The notes under the pieces were generated by a model that made no database searches, was not told where the DNA came from, and saw only the letters and a list, made by a program, of their open reading frames with translations. From Gammaproteobacteria bacterium UBA2965 (lineage in GTDB: Bacteria; Pseudomonadota; Gammaproteobacteria; Pseudomonadales; Azotimanducaceae), in the NCBI GenBank assembly GCA_002348385.1, contig DEBD01000012.1, positions 1 through 32,234 of the forward strand: a stretch of 32,234 bases of DNA, read 5' to 3'. Position numbers and translations under genes: made by a program. Positions 9,761-18,251 of the stretch are shown piece after piece. Position 1 is the stretch's first letter. Each line of letters begins with the position of its first letter.

Positions 9761-9788
9761 TTGCCCGGAGCGGTGAGATTGTTCTAAC
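9761..9788 (+). promoter_or_regulatory. Possible sigma70 promoter for the ABC exporter
   Basis: TTGCCC at 9761-9766 and TCTAAC at 9783-9788 are separated by 16 bases, in the gap between two divergent genes and about 55-70 bases before the start. An imperfect inverted repeat (CCGGG at 9740-9744, CCCGG at 9764-9768, with AAAG/CTTT inside) overlaps the -35 box. Both boxes are only fair matches. Confidence 0.35.
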
Positions 9789-9840
9789 GGCTCTGCCCCA
9801 GACTGCGTCTGCCGAGCCGCGTTGGCCCACAACACCACTG

Positions 9841-11667
9841 ATGCCGCATAATGAGGCTATGGACGATGGACACAACCGACCGGTCTCGCGGGAGCTCACC
9901 AACCTGCGCCCGGCGCTGAAATTTCTCCTGCCGTATCGCAGACAGGTTTTGTGGGCCAGCATCGCACTGGTGGTCACTGCTGGGGTGACGCTGTCCATCG
10001 GTCAGGGGATGCGCATCGTCATCGATGAGGGATTGTCCAACGGCTCGTCTGACATCCTGGTGCAGAGCATCTCCCTGTTCGCCCTGCTCATGGTGGTGCT
10101 CACCATCGGTACCTTCGTACGCTTCTATTTCGTCTCCTGGGTGGGCGAGCGGGTGAGTGCCGACATCCGCCAGGCGGTGTTTGCTCACCTCATCCGCCTG
10201 CATCCGGGTTTTTTCGAGGACAATCAGCCCACTGAGATCCAGTCGCGTATCACAACGGATACCACGCTGCTGCAGACGGTGATCGGCTCGTCGGTATCCA
10301 TCGCGCTGCGCAACATATTGATGTTCTTTGGTGGCCTGGTGCTGCTGTTCGTTACCAACCCGAAGTTGTCGCTAATCGTCATCGCCTGCGTGCCTTTCGT
10401 GGTGGCGCCCGTGGTGTTGTTCGGGCGTCGCGTGCGCAATCTGTCACGCACCAGTCAGGATACGCTGGCGGAGGTGGGCAATCAGGCGGGCGAGTCCCTG
10501 CGCAATATCAAGATCGTTCAGTCGTTCAATCACGAAGCGCAGGACATCACCGGATTCGAGGGTCGCGTGGACGTGGCGTTCCGGGTGGCGGTTAAGCGCA
10601 TCCGTCAGCGATCTTTTCTCATTGCCCTGGTGATGCTCCTCGTGCTGGGTGCCATCGCCACCATGCTGTGGGTCGGCGGGCAGGACGTGCTTTCAGGCGC
10701 AACGTCCCCGGGCGAACTAGCCGCATTCATCTTCTATGCGTTCATGGTTGCCGGTTCGGTGGGCGCGATCAGCGAGGTATATAGCGATCTGCAGCGGGCG
10801 GCGGGCGCTACCGAACGGCTGGTGGAATTGCTCAACGCGCCCAGCGAGCTGGTTGAACGCCAGGTGCCGGAGTCGCTCAGTGGCGCGCCACAAGGCATGG
10901 CGCACCTGGCATTTTCCAAGGTGAACTTTGCCTACCCGGGTCGCCCGGACGTGCACGTGCTGCAAGATGTCAGCTTCCAGGTAGCGCGTGGCGAGATGGT
11001 AGCGTTGGTGGGGCCATCGGGGGCGGGCAAAAGCACGCTTTTCGACCTGATGCAGCGGTTCTACGATCCGACCAATGGCGCGGTTCTACTGGAGGGCATC
11101 GATTTACGCGAGCTCAGTTTGTCGGACGTGCGCGCGCAGATTGGCTTCGTGCCTCAGGATCCCGCGTTGTTCGCGGGCACCCTGTACAGCAATCTCACCT
11201 ACGGTGCGCCGGACGCCACCGATCAGGCCGTCAACGAAGCGTTAGCGCTTGCCCATGCCAGCGAGTTCGTCGAGCAGCTACCCGAAGGCCTGCAGACGCA
11301 GGTTGGGGAAGGGGGCGTGGGTCTATCGGGTGGGCAGAAGCAGCGGCTCGCCATCGCCCGGGCCTTGCTCGCCAAGCCGGAGATCCTGCTGCTGGACGAA
11401 GCCACCTCGGCACTGGATGCGCAGAGCGAGGCTCACATTCGCGACAGCGTGCATGAGCTTAAAGGGCGCTCCAGCATACTGGTTATCGCTCATCGACTGT
11501 CCACGGTCCGACAGGCGGACCGCATTCTGGTGCTGGCCGAAGGACGCGTGCAGGGACAGGGCAGCCACGACCAGCTAATGGCCACCAGCGAGTTGTATGC
11601 GCGCTTTGCCCGCATTCAGTTTGCTTCCGAGGAAGCCAGGGTGCTGCAAGCTCGAACGGTGGGTTGA
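9841..11667 (+). CDS. ABC exporter with fused permease and ATPase (MsbA-related)
   Basis: A 608-residue half-transporter that should act as a homodimer in the inner membrane. An N-terminal six-helix domain spans about 25-320. The ATPase follows with Walker A GPSGAGKS at 391-398, Q-loop PQD at 438-440, signature LSGGQ at 495-499, Walker B LLLDE at 516-520 and the switch histidine H551. It belongs to the MsbA-related lipid and drug exporter group, but not clearly to MsbA itself, as no lipid A gene lies nearby. Start is ATG 9841; ATG 9859 (MDDGHNRP) is equally possible. It stands alone; the next gene follows after 55 bases with its own ribosome site. Substrate unknown. Confidence 0.9.
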   Translation: MPHNEAMDDGHNRPVSRELTNLRPALKFLLPYRRQVLWASIALVVTAGVTLSIGQGMRIVIDEGLSNGSSDILVQSISLFALLMVVLTIGTFVRFYFVSWVGERVSADIRQAVFAHLIRLHPGFFEDNQPTEIQSRITTDTTLLQTVIGSSVSIALRNILMFFGGLVLLFVTNPKLSLIVIACVPFVVAPVVLFGRRVRNLSRTSQDTLAEVGNQAGESLRNIKIVQSFNHEAQDITGFEGRVDVAFRVAVKRIRQRSFLIALVMLLVLGAIATMLWVGGQDVLSGATSPGELAAFIFYAFMVAGSVGAISEVYSDLQRAAGATERLVELLNAPSELVERQVPESLSGAPQGMAHLAFSKVNFAYPGRPDVHVLQDVSFQVARGEMVALVGPSGAGKSTLFDLMQRFYDPTNGAVLLEGIDLRELSLSDVRAQIGFVPQDPALFAGTLYSNLTYGAPDATDQAVNEALALAHASEFVEQLPEGLQTQVGEGGVGLSGGQKQRLAIARALLAKPEILLLDEATSALDAQSEAHIRDSVHELKGRSSILVIAHRLSTVRQADRILVLAEGRVQGQGSHDQLMATSELYARFARIQFASEEARVLQARTVG

Positions 11668-11722
11668 TGCGCGCTACACTCGTTGCGCGACTGGGTTGAT
11701 AAGAACGAACTAGGGGGACTGT

Positions 11723-12856
11723 ATGGGGCCTTTGGCAGGTTTGCGTGTTATTGAGTTGGCGGGCATTGGCCCGGGCCCGTTCTGCGGCATGATGCTGTCC
11801 GACATGGGCGCTGAGGTGATTCGCGTTGATCGCCTGGGTGGTGGCGCTGGTCGTCCCAAGGATGTGCTGGCCCGCAACCGGCGCTCCATTGCCGTTGATC
11901 TCAAGGACCCCCGTGGCGTAGAAGCCGTGCTCAAACTGGTGGAAACGGCCGATGCACTGTTCGAAGGATTCCGTCCTGGCGTGACAGAGCGCCTGGGGTT
12001 AGGCCCCAAAGATTGTATGGCGCGTAACAAGAAGCTGGTGTACGGGCGCATGACCGGGTGGGGCCAGGAGGGTCCCATGGCTCAGGCTGCCGGACACGAC
12101 ATCAACTACATCGGGCTGGCGGGCGCGCTGCATGGCATTGGCCGCAAAGGCGAACGCCCGGTGCCGCCGTTGAATCTCATCGGCGACTTCGGCGGGGGCG
12201 GCATGCTGTTGGCCTTCGGCCTCGTGTGCGCGCTATTGGAGGCGAAGAGTTCCGGCGAAGGCCAGGTGGTGGATGCCGCCATGGTAGACGGTGCGGCTAC
12301 GCTCATGGCCATGTTCTTCTCCATGGGCGCGAGCGGCGCGTTCAGCGATCAGCGGGGCACCAATCTGCTCGACGGTGGCGCGCACTTCTACGATACCTAT
12401 GAGACCAAGGACGGAAACCACATCTGTCTGGGCTCCATCGAGCCCCAGTTCTACGCGCTGCTGGTAGAGAAGGCGGGCCTGGACCCGGCGCGTTTTTCAA
12501 AGCAGATGGATACAGACAGCTGGGGCGACTTCAAGGTAGAGATGACGGAAGTCTTCAAGACCAAAACCCGTGACGAGTGGTGCGAGATCATGGAAGGCAC
12601 CGACGTGTGCTTCTCGCCGGTGCTATCCATCTTCGAAGCACCGAAGCATGAGCACAACAAGTTTCGCAACACATTCGTTGAGGTAGACGGGGTCGTTCAG
12701 CCTGCGCCGTCTCCTAGATTCTCACGTACCGAGGCTGCGGTTTCTCACGGCGCGCGTCAGCCTGGGGAAGACTCGGCAGCGGTGCTGGAAGTTGCTGGTT
12801 ACAGCGCCTCCGAGATCTCTGAGCTCCAGTCCGCGGGCGTCATTCCTGCCGGTTAG
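11723..12856 (+). CDS. mcr: Alpha-methylacyl-CoA racemase (CaiB/BaiF CoA-transferase family III)
   Basis: A 377-residue family III protein. Alpha-methylacyl-CoA racemase epimerises the 2-methyl centre of branched acyl-CoAs so that they can enter beta-oxidation. The catalytic residues of the Mycobacterium enzyme (H126, D156, E241) align with H125 in AAGHDINYIG, D155 in NLIGDFGGGG and E240 in LGSIEPQF, each shifted by one. D126 beside the histidine and the GGAHFYDTYETKDG segment also favour racemase over CoA-transferase. The start is ATG 11723 with GGGGG about six bases upstream. The following acyl-CoA synthetase, 20 bases on, suggests a shared role in propionate or methyl-branched acid use. 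Confidence 0.9.
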   Translation: MGPLAGLRVIELAGIGPGPFCGMMLSDMGAEVIRVDRLGGGAGRPKDVLARNRRSIAVDLKDPRGVEAVLKLVETADALFEGFRPGVTERLGLGPKDCMARNKKLVYGRMTGWGQEGPMAQAAGHDINYIGLAGALHGIGRKGERPVPPLNLIGDFGGGGMLLAFGLVCALLEAKSSGEGQVVDAAMVDGAATLMAMFFSMGASGAFSDQRGTNLLDGGAHFYDTYETKDGNHICLGSIEPQFYALLVEKAGLDPARFSKQMDTDSWGDFKVEMTEVFKTKTRDEWCEIMEGTDVCFSPVLSIFEAPKHEHNKFRNTFVEVDGVVQPAPSPRFSRTEAAVSHGARQPGEDSAAVLEVAGYSASEISELQSAGVIPAG

Positions 12857-12876
12857 CGGGAGCGGGCAACACCTAG

Positions 12877-14760
12877 GTGAGCTATGCGGCCGAGTATCAG
12901 CGTTCGCTGACGGACCCGGAGGGGTTCTGGGCTGAGCAGGCGAGGGAGCTTCCCTGGCTGGAGTTTCCGCACACCATTCTCGATCAGGACGACAATGGGT
13001 CCTGGCGTTGGTTTCGTGGCGGCAAGACCAATACGTGCTGGTTATGCGTCGACCGACATGTCGAAGAAGGCCGCGGCAATCAGGTGGCGCTCATCTATGA
13101 TTCTCCCGTTACCTCCGAGGTGCGCGAGTTCACCTATCGCGAGCTTCAGGAGCGTGTCGCCAGAGTTGCCGGAGGCTTGGCCGACCTGGGCGTTACAAAA
13201 GGCGACCGTGTGGTGGTGTACATGCCCATGGTTCCGGAAGCCGTGATCGCCATGCTGGCCTGTGCGCGCTTGGGCGCGGTGCATTCGGTGGTGTTTGGCG
13301 GGTTTGCGGCGCCGGAGCTGGCCAGCCGCATCGACGATGCCACGCCCAAGGTGGTGCTCAGCGCGTCCTGCGGCATCGAGTTCAGCAATGTCATTGCCTA
13401 CAAGCCGCTGCTGGACGAGGCGATCGTGCTGGCTGATCACAAGCCGGCGCACGTTGTTATGTTGCAGCGAGATCAACTCAAGGCGGAACTCTCTCCGGGC
13501 GAGCTGGATTGGGCTGCTTGGGAGACATCAGCGAAGCCGTCCGACTGGACCTCGGTGGGTGCCACGGATCCGCTTTACATCCTCTATACCTCCGGCACCA
13601 CCGGCAAACCCAAGGGTGTGGTGCGTGACAATGGGGGGCATGCGGTCGCCCTGAATTACAGCATGGGCGCCATCTACGACATGCAGCCCGGGGAGGTTTT
13701 CTGGGCGGCGTCCGACGTTGGCTGGGTGGTTGGGCACTCCTACATCGTATACGGCCCCCTGATGCGGGGCTGTACCAGCGTTCTGTTCGAAGGTAAGCCG
13801 GTGCGCACGCCCGATGCGGGCGCCTACTGGCGGGTGATCGAGCAGCACCGGGTAAAGAGCTTCTTTGTGGCGCCCACCGCATTTCGTGCCGTCAAGAAAG
13901 AAGACCCGGAATGCGCGTTGCTGCAGAAGTACGACATCTCGAGCCTGCAATATCAGTTCGTTGCCGGCGAGCGGCTGGATCCGCCAACCTATCACTGGCT
14001 GCAGGAGCACCTGGGCGTGCCCGTCATCGACCACTGGTGGCAGACGGAAACAGGCTGGTCCATTTGCGCCAACATGGCTGGTTTGGAACTCATGGAAACC
14101 AGGCCGGGGTCGCCCACGGTCCCAGTACCCGGCTACGACCTGCGTGTGGTGAATGAGGAAGGGGAGGAACTGGGCCCCGGTGCCGAAGGGGCGGTCGTCA
14201 TCAAGGAGCCCCTGCCGCCAAGTGCATTTCCGACCATCTGGGGTGACCACGAGCGCTTTCAGCGCACTTACTTCCAGCAATATCCGGGCTTTTATCTCAC
14301 CGGCGACGAGGGCTACCGCGACGAAGACGGCTACGTCTACATCATGGGTCGTATGGACGACGTCATCAACGTGGCGGGACATCGGCTGTCCACCGGGCAG
14401 CTTGAAGAGGCCGTGGCTGAGCACGCCGCCGTTGCCGAGTGTGCCGTGGTTGGCATTGCCGACCCGGACAAGGGACAGGTGCCGCTGGGGTTGGTGCTGC
14501 TGAAGGATGGCGCGAATGTGTCGGAAGCCGCGCTGCAGGAGGAATTGGTGGCCCTGGTGCGCGGTGCGGTGGGAGCGTTCGCCAACTTCCGCCGTGCGGT
14601 GGTGGTGAAACGGTTGCCCAAGACCCGATCCGGCAAGATCCTGCGCCAAGTGCTCCGCAAGATGATTGATGGCCAACCCTATCAGGTGCCATCTACCATC
14701 GACGACCCTGGCATACTGCCGGAGATAGAGGCTATTCTGCGCGAGCGCAGCGTACTTTAG
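12877..14760 (+). CDS. prpE: Propionyl-CoA synthetase-like AMP-forming acyl-CoA ligase
   Basis: A 627-residue member of the ANL superfamily. It activates a short acid with ATP to acyl-AMP and then forms the CoA thioester. YTSGTTGKPKG at 237-247 is the phosphate loop. WWQTETGW near 387, YLTGDEG near 473, and GRMDDVINVAGHRLST at 491-506 follow. K587 in TRSGKIL is the catalytic lysine, often controlled by acetylation. GKTNTCWLCVDRH near 49 and VVFGGFAAPEL near 138 resemble acetyl/propionyl-CoA synthetases, with PrpE the closest in my judgement. The start is GTG 12877; the codon before it in frame is TAG, which fixes the start. It lies between the racemase and an ABM-domain gene. Confidence 0.87.
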   Translation: MSYAAEYQRSLTDPEGFWAEQARELPWLEFPHTILDQDDNGSWRWFRGGKTNTCWLCVDRHVEEGRGNQVALIYDSPVTSEVREFTYRELQERVARVAGGLADLGVTKGDRVVVYMPMVPEAVIAMLACARLGAVHSVVFGGFAAPELASRIDDATPKVVLSASCGIEFSNVIAYKPLLDEAIVLADHKPAHVVMLQRDQLKAELSPGELDWAAWETSAKPSDWTSVGATDPLYILYTSGTTGKPKGVVRDNGGHAVALNYSMGAIYDMQPGEVFWAASDVGWVVGHSYIVYGPLMRGCTSVLFEGKPVRTPDAGAYWRVIEQHRVKSFFVAPTAFRAVKKEDPECALLQKYDISSLQYQFVAGERLDPPTYHWLQEHLGVPVIDHWWQTETGWSICANMAGLELMETRPGSPTVPVPGYDLRVVNEEGEELGPGAEGAVVIKEPLPPSAFPTIWGDHERFQRTYFQQYPGFYLTGDEGYRDEDGYVYIMGRMDDVINVAGHRLSTGQLEEAVAEHAAVAECAVVGIADPDKGQVPLGLVLLKDGANVSEAALQEELVALVRGAVGAFANFRRAVVVKRLPKTRSGKILRQVLRKMIDGQPYQVPSTIDDPGILPEIEAILRERSVL

Positions 14761-14779
14761 GCAAGCGGAGAACGGCGCA

Positions 14780-15121
14780 ATGATTATTGTCCATGGGTCC
14801 ATACCCATATTGGCGGACAGCCGGGAACGTGCGCTGGAGCTTGCCCGCCGCATGGTCGACGCAACCCGCACCGAGGTGGGGTGCATCTCTTATGATTTCT
14901 ACGTGGGGTTGTCGGACCCCAATACGCTCATGCTGTTTCAGGAATGGGAAAGCATGGAAGCGTTGATGGGCCATTTTCAGACTGAGCACATGGAAGAATT
15001 CCTGCGCGAGCTGCCCAAGGTGGTCTCGGGCGAGATCATTACCCGTCGCTACGCGGTGCAGAGCGTGGATGAAGAAACAGATGATGGCGGCGGCGGGGAG
15101 CCGCCTCCCATCGTGCACTAG
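14780..15121 (+). CDS. Small ABM-domain protein (YgiN-like putative monooxygenase)
   Basis: A 113-residue protein with one antibiotic-biosynthesis-monooxygenase fold. The pattern MIIVHGSIPI, ERALELARRMVDATRTEVGCISYDFY and the LFQEWESMEALMGHFQTEHM stretch is typical of this dimeric ferredoxin-like family. Relatives oxidise quinols or degrade haem, many without a cofactor, and many have no known role. After residue 95 comes an acidic, glycine- and proline-rich tail (DDGGGGEPPP). ATG 14780 has GGAG nine bases upstream, 19 bases after the ligase stop. It ends tail to tail with the DUF2069 gene, both stops sharing one CTAG. Confidence 0.8.
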   Translation: MIIVHGSIPILADSRERALELARRMVDATRTEVGCISYDFYVGLSDPNTLMLFQEWESMEALMGHFQTEHMEEFLRELPKVVSGEIITRRYAVQSVDEETDDGGGGEPPPIVH

Positions 15122-15471
15122 GCGCCCGCCGCCCTCAGCGCCCGGACGGCATAGCTGGCAGAACCCACCAGCACCACAGAAATGCCCACCTCAACCCAAC
15201 CCCACAGGTGCAGGCCCAATTCTCGGGGGCCGAAGCCGGCCTGCACGCCGTGCACGAAATACAACATGCCGACCAGAGAGGCGAGCAGATAGCTGGTGGT
15301 GCGCAGGCGAAACAACCCGGGTGCTACCAGGGCCAGTGGCAGCAGTTGGAGCGCCAGCCACACGGCATTGGTGGTGGCGCTGGGCAGAGGATCGATCCAC
15401 AGCTGCCTCAGCACGGTGAGCAGCAGCAAGCCGCCAACGCAAGCAAGGCTGATTGCGCGGTGCAGTCGCAT
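15118..15471 (-). CDS. DUF2069 family inner-membrane protein
   Basis: A 117-residue protein with four predicted membrane helices at about 7-24, 34-53, 60-80 and 88-110. The TNAVWLALQLLPLA and YFVHGVQA stretches fit DUF2069, a gammaproteobacterial family of unknown function that often sits beside arsC and wrbA. It starts at ATG 15471, seven bases after the arsC-like gene, and is probably co-transcribed with it. wrbA, usual between them in Pseudomonas, is missing. Its stop overlaps the convergent ABM gene by 4 bases. Confidence 0.8.
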   Translation of the reverse strand: MRLHRAISLACVGGLLLLTVLRQLWIDPLPSATTNAVWLALQLLPLALVAPGLFRLRTTSYLLASLVGMLYFVHGVQAGFGPRELGLHLWGWVEVGISVVLVGSASYAVRALRAAGA

Positions 15472-15477
15472 TGCGTG

Positions 15478-15828
15478 TTAGAGGATTTCCAGCACGCTCT
15501 CTGGGGGGCGGCCGATGGCGCAGCGCGCGCCGCTCACCACGAGGGGCCGCTCGATGAGAATAGGGTTGTTGATCATGGCGTTGATCAGGTCGTCGTCTGC
15601 GAGCGTCTGGTCGGCCAGGCCCAATTCCTTGTAGACGCCCTCGTTCCTGCGCATCAGGTCGCGCGGTTGCATGTCCAGCGACTCCAGCAGCCATTTCAAG
15701 CGTGCGGCGTCGGGAGGTGTCTCCAGGTACAACACCACGTTGGGGCTGATGCCACGCTCTTCCAGCAATGCGAGGGTCTGACGCGACTTGGAGCAGCGTG
15801 GGTTGTGGTAGATGGTGACTTCACTCAT
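15478..15828 (-). CDS. arsC: ArsC-family arsenate reductase-like protein
   Basis: A 116-residue thioredoxin-fold protein of the glutaredoxin-dependent ArsC/Spx family. The single redox cysteine is C12 in HNPRCSKSRQTL. The middle and end carry the typical NNPILIERPLVV segment, followed by the arginine-bearing GARCAIGRPPE. Members reduce arsenate using glutathione and glutaredoxin, but chromosomal copies without arsB or arsR often have no proven arsenic role, and none of those genes is here. ATG 15828 has AAGGA seven bases upstream. It diverges from yihY. Confidence 0.88.
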   Translation of the reverse strand: MSEVTIYHNPRCSKSRQTLALLEERGISPNVVLYLETPPDAARLKWLLESLDMQPRDLMRRNEGVYKELGLADQTLADDDLINAMINNPILIERPLVVSGARCAIGRPPESVLEIL

Positions 15829-15833
15829 GGTCC

Positions 15834-15840
15834 TTATAAT
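15834..15840. promoter_or_regulatory. Possible shared -10 region between arsC and yihY
   Basis: TTATAAT gives a perfect TATAAT on the plus strand (15835-15840) and TATAAG on the minus strand. The plus -35 would be weak (TGGTGA at 15813-15818, 16 bases away). The minus copy sits only four bases before the arsC ATG and overlaps its AAGGA site, so it would imply a leaderless transcript. Weak evidence. Confidence 0.3.
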
Positions 15841-15944
15841 GTCCGTATTGCCTGACTGTCCGCTATTTTAACCACAGCCGGGGAGAAGGTCCGCTGACTG
15901 CACAGGTCCTATCGGGAAAACGGGGAGAATGGTACGCGCGTCGC

Positions 15945-17138
15945 GTGTGGCGCCCCCTGGCCTGGTATTTCCGTCAGGTTGGCGCCCAGTTTCTGGTGCA
16001 CGACTGTCTGTCGCGGGCCGGTGCGCTTACCTATACCACGCTGTTCGCCGTGGTTCCCATGATGACCGTGGCGTACGCCATGTTTTCGCTGCTGCCCGAA
16101 TTCGAAGCCTTAGGCGAGCGCATTCAGCAGTTTATCTTCAATAACTTCGTCCCGGACAGCAGCGCGGTAGTGCAGGAGAGGCTGGTAGAGTTCTCGGAAC
16201 GCGCGCGCCAGCTCACCGCGGTGGGTTTCGTGGTTTTGTTTGTTACCGCTTTCCTGATGCTGGTGACTATAGAGAAGACATTCAACACCATCTGGCAGGT
16301 GGCGGAGCCGCGTCGGGGTGTGCAGCGCTTCCTGGTGTACTGGGGCGTGCTGTCGTTGGGTCCGCCGCTCATAGCCGGTGGGCTGTTCATCAGCCTCTAC
16401 CTGATCTCCCTGCCGCTGGTATCGGATCTGGATACGTACGGCATTGGCAATGCCCTACTCGGCTACCTGCCCATGATTCTGACAGCGACCGGATTCACGG
16501 TGTTGTATTTTGCGGTACCCAACTGCCAGGTGCCCGCATTGCATGCCCTGCTCGGGGGCATTGCGACCATGTTGGCGTTCGAGGGAGCAAAGAAGGCCTT
16601 CACCGTGGTGGTGGGCAATTCCAATCTGGAACCCATATACGGAACCTTTGCGGCGGTGCCCCTGTTTCTCGTCTGGTTGTACTTGGTGTGGGTGCTGATC
16701 TTGGGTGGCGCCATTCTGGTTCGCACGCTGTCTCTCACTCGCGACGTGGAGGACGACGATCCGGAGCCACTGGTAGTGAAGTGCTCTCGCATTCTGCAGT
16801 TGCTCTACGATGCCCACATGGACGGGCACGGAATTTCCGATCTGGAGATTCGCGACAAAGTGCCACTCGCGCGGTCTCAGTACGAGCGGGTGTTCGGCGC
16901 TCTGCAGGACCTCAAGCTGCTCACTCAGACTGAGGAAGATGGATGGCTACTAGGACGCAATCTGAAAGGGCTCACGCTCTGGGAGCTGTATCAGCGCCTT
17001 CCCGACGGTGTAGACGAAGCGCGGCTAAGTGCCGTGACGGATATGGATCACGTGGTGGAGCCGCTCAAATCGCTGGTGGCGTTCGGTTCCAACCAGATGT
17101 CGGTGAGCCTGGATTCGGTATTTGGCGGGGTGCGATGA
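15945..17138 (+). CDS. yihY: YihY/BrkB family inner-membrane protein
   Basis: A 397-residue protein from GTG 15945. The hallmark AGALTYTTLFAVVPMMTVAYA opens the first membrane segment near residue 26, and about six helices follow up to residue 275 with FNTIWQVAEPRRGVQRFLVYW and EPIYGTFAAVPLFLVWLY between. A cytoplasmic extension of about 120 residues looks like a winged-helix-type tail, as in other gammaproteobacterial members. Once called RNase BN in error; the function is unknown. The frame is open upstream to 15840, and CTG 15894 has a much better ribosome site (GGGGAGAAGG), which would add 17 residues ending EWYARR. The gene overlaps the next one by 4 bases. Confidence 0.87.
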   Translation: MWRPLAWYFRQVGAQFLVHDCLSRAGALTYTTLFAVVPMMTVAYAMFSLLPEFEALGERIQQFIFNNFVPDSSAVVQERLVEFSERARQLTAVGFVVLFVTAFLMLVTIEKTFNTIWQVAEPRRGVQRFLVYWGVLSLGPPLIAGGLFISLYLISLPLVSDLDTYGIGNALLGYLPMILTATGFTVLYFAVPNCQVPALHALLGGIATMLAFEGAKKAFTVVVGNSNLEPIYGTFAAVPLFLVWLYLVWVLILGGAILVRTLSLTRDVEDDDPEPLVVKCSRILQLLYDAHMDGHGISDLEIRDKVPLARSQYERVFGALQDLKLLTQTEEDGWLLGRNLKGLTLWELYQRLPDGVDEARLSAVTDMDHVVEPLKSLVAFGSNQMSVSLDSVFGGVR

Positions 17139-17569
17139 AGCCTTTAGCTACGATGTGTACGCTGATTGTTCTGCTGGCTGCCTGTGGGCGTGAGCCGGTG
17201 GATGAGTTCGCCGGTTGGAACGGGCGCTGGGTGCTGGTGAACTACTGGGCGGAGTGGTGCGCCCCCTGCCGCGACGAGATTCCCGAGCTGAACCTGCTGC
17301 ACGAAAATGGCGATGCGCTAGGCTTAGTCGTGTTAGGCGTGAACTACGACGGGCTGCAGGGGGAGCGTCTGCAAGCGCTTGCCAACGAAATGGATATCCG
17401 CTTTCCCTTGCTGTCGGAAGATCCGCGGGGGCGTTGGGAACTGCCACTGCCCGGCGTGCTGCCCAGCACGCTGGTGATCGACCCGGACGGTGATCTTAGC
17501 GACGTCTTGGTGGGCCCCCACACCTACGAGAGCTTTATCCGGGTGATCAACGGCACAGCAGAAACGTGA
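17135..17569 (+). CDS. TlpA-like thioredoxin-fold lipoprotein
   Basis: A 144-residue protein starting at ATG 17135, which overlaps the yihY stop as ATGA. A signal peptide ends in the lipobox LLAAC with the lipid-bearing C17. The redox motif WCAPC at 41-45 sits in NYWAEWCAPCRDEIPEL. LVVLGVNYDG and a cis-proline loop (GVLPSTLVIDPDG) complete the fold. It should be an envelope-anchored thiol-disulphide protein, reducing or isomerising cysteines in the periplasm. Aspartate follows the lipidated-cysteine region only later, so the sorting signal does not clearly retain it in the inner membrane. The same yihY-thioredoxin pairing occurs in Pseudomonas as I recall. Confidence 0.87.
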   Translation: MKPLATMCTLIVLLAACGREPVDEFAGWNGRWVLVNYWAEWCAPCRDEIPELNLLHENGDALGLVVLGVNYDGLQGERLQALANEMDIRFPLLSEDPRGRWELPLPGVLPSTLVIDPDGDLSDVLVGPHTYESFIRVINGTAET

Positions 17570-17596
17570 TCGAGCTGCACTTTGGGAGAGGGCCGG

Positions 17597-18247
17597 CTAC
17601 TGGTATCGGCAGGCGTGCAGTCTGTAGTTCATGCACGTGCGTTGCAGTTGCGGCAGCTCGTCTGCCGTCTTGTTTCGCCATACCTGGCGCCAGGCGCTGA
17701 CCACCTTCTCCGGATATTTTAATCGGCCTCGGCTGCCGTTGTAGCGGGCCAGCGCGTCTACGAGGTCGCCGTCCGCTACATCGAGATAGTGAGACAGAAT
17801 GGTGGTGCCGTACCTCACGTTGGTATCCATGTCGGTGAGGTTGTCCTGCGGGCGGCCGATCTCCACGCGCCAGAAAGGCATCACCTGCATCAGCCCTTGG
17901 GCGCCTGCACGTGAGATCGCGTAGCGGTCGAACGAGCTTTCGACCTGCATGACTGCCAGCACCAGATCGGCGTCCAGCTGCGTTCTGCTGGCCTGCCGGT
18001 AAACGGTGTGCAGCAGCGCAAGACGCTCGTCGTGATCGTCGATGTAGCGCGACAGCCGCTGATCGGAAGCGCGCAGCCAGACCTCCGCATCGAAGCGGTC
18101 GGTGTTGTCAAAGCTCGATGCCATGGTGTGGGCCAGTTTTTCCACCAGAGCAGGGTCCACTTCGGTGGTGGCCTGGGCGCCCAGCGTCACTGTCCAAAGC
18201 AAACCGGCAGCAAGCAGCCTGCGCCAGATGCCTGTGGAGTGGATCAC
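17597..18247 (-). CDS. Lytic transglycosylase, SLT-like, secreted
   Basis: A 216-residue protein with a signal peptide (about 1-26, cleaved near AQA). The SLT domain begins near residue 92 with catalytic E103 in MQVESSFDRYAISRAGAQG, followed by LMQVMPFW and the late YNGSRGRLKYPEKV. Such enzymes cleave peptidoglycan between MurNAc and GlcNAc and form 1,6-anhydro ends. It starts at GTG 18247, four bases after the proS stop, so the two are likely co-transcribed. It converges with the TlpA-like gene across 27 bases, where I see no strong terminator. Confidence 0.9.
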   Translation of the reverse strand: MIHSTGIWRRLLAAGLLWTVTLGAQATTEVDPALVEKLAHTMASSFDNTDRFDAEVWLRASDQRLSRYIDDHDERLALLHTVYRQASRTQLDADLVLAVMQVESSFDRYAISRAGAQGLMQVMPFWRVEIGRPQDNLTDMDTNVRYGTTILSHYLDVADGDLVDALARYNGSRGRLKYPEKVVSAWRQVWRNKTADELPQLQRTCMNYRLHACRYQ

Positions 18248-18251
18248 GGGA

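Noticed and set aside
13528..14886. Minus-strand open frame of about 450 codons opposite prpE.
   Set aside because: It mirrors the codon pattern of a certain gene on the other strand; such long antisense frames are common in GC-rich DNA.
16943..17134. N-terminal extension of the TlpA-like protein.
   Set aside because: The signal peptide and lipobox begin at ATG 17135, which also gives the usual ATGA overlap.
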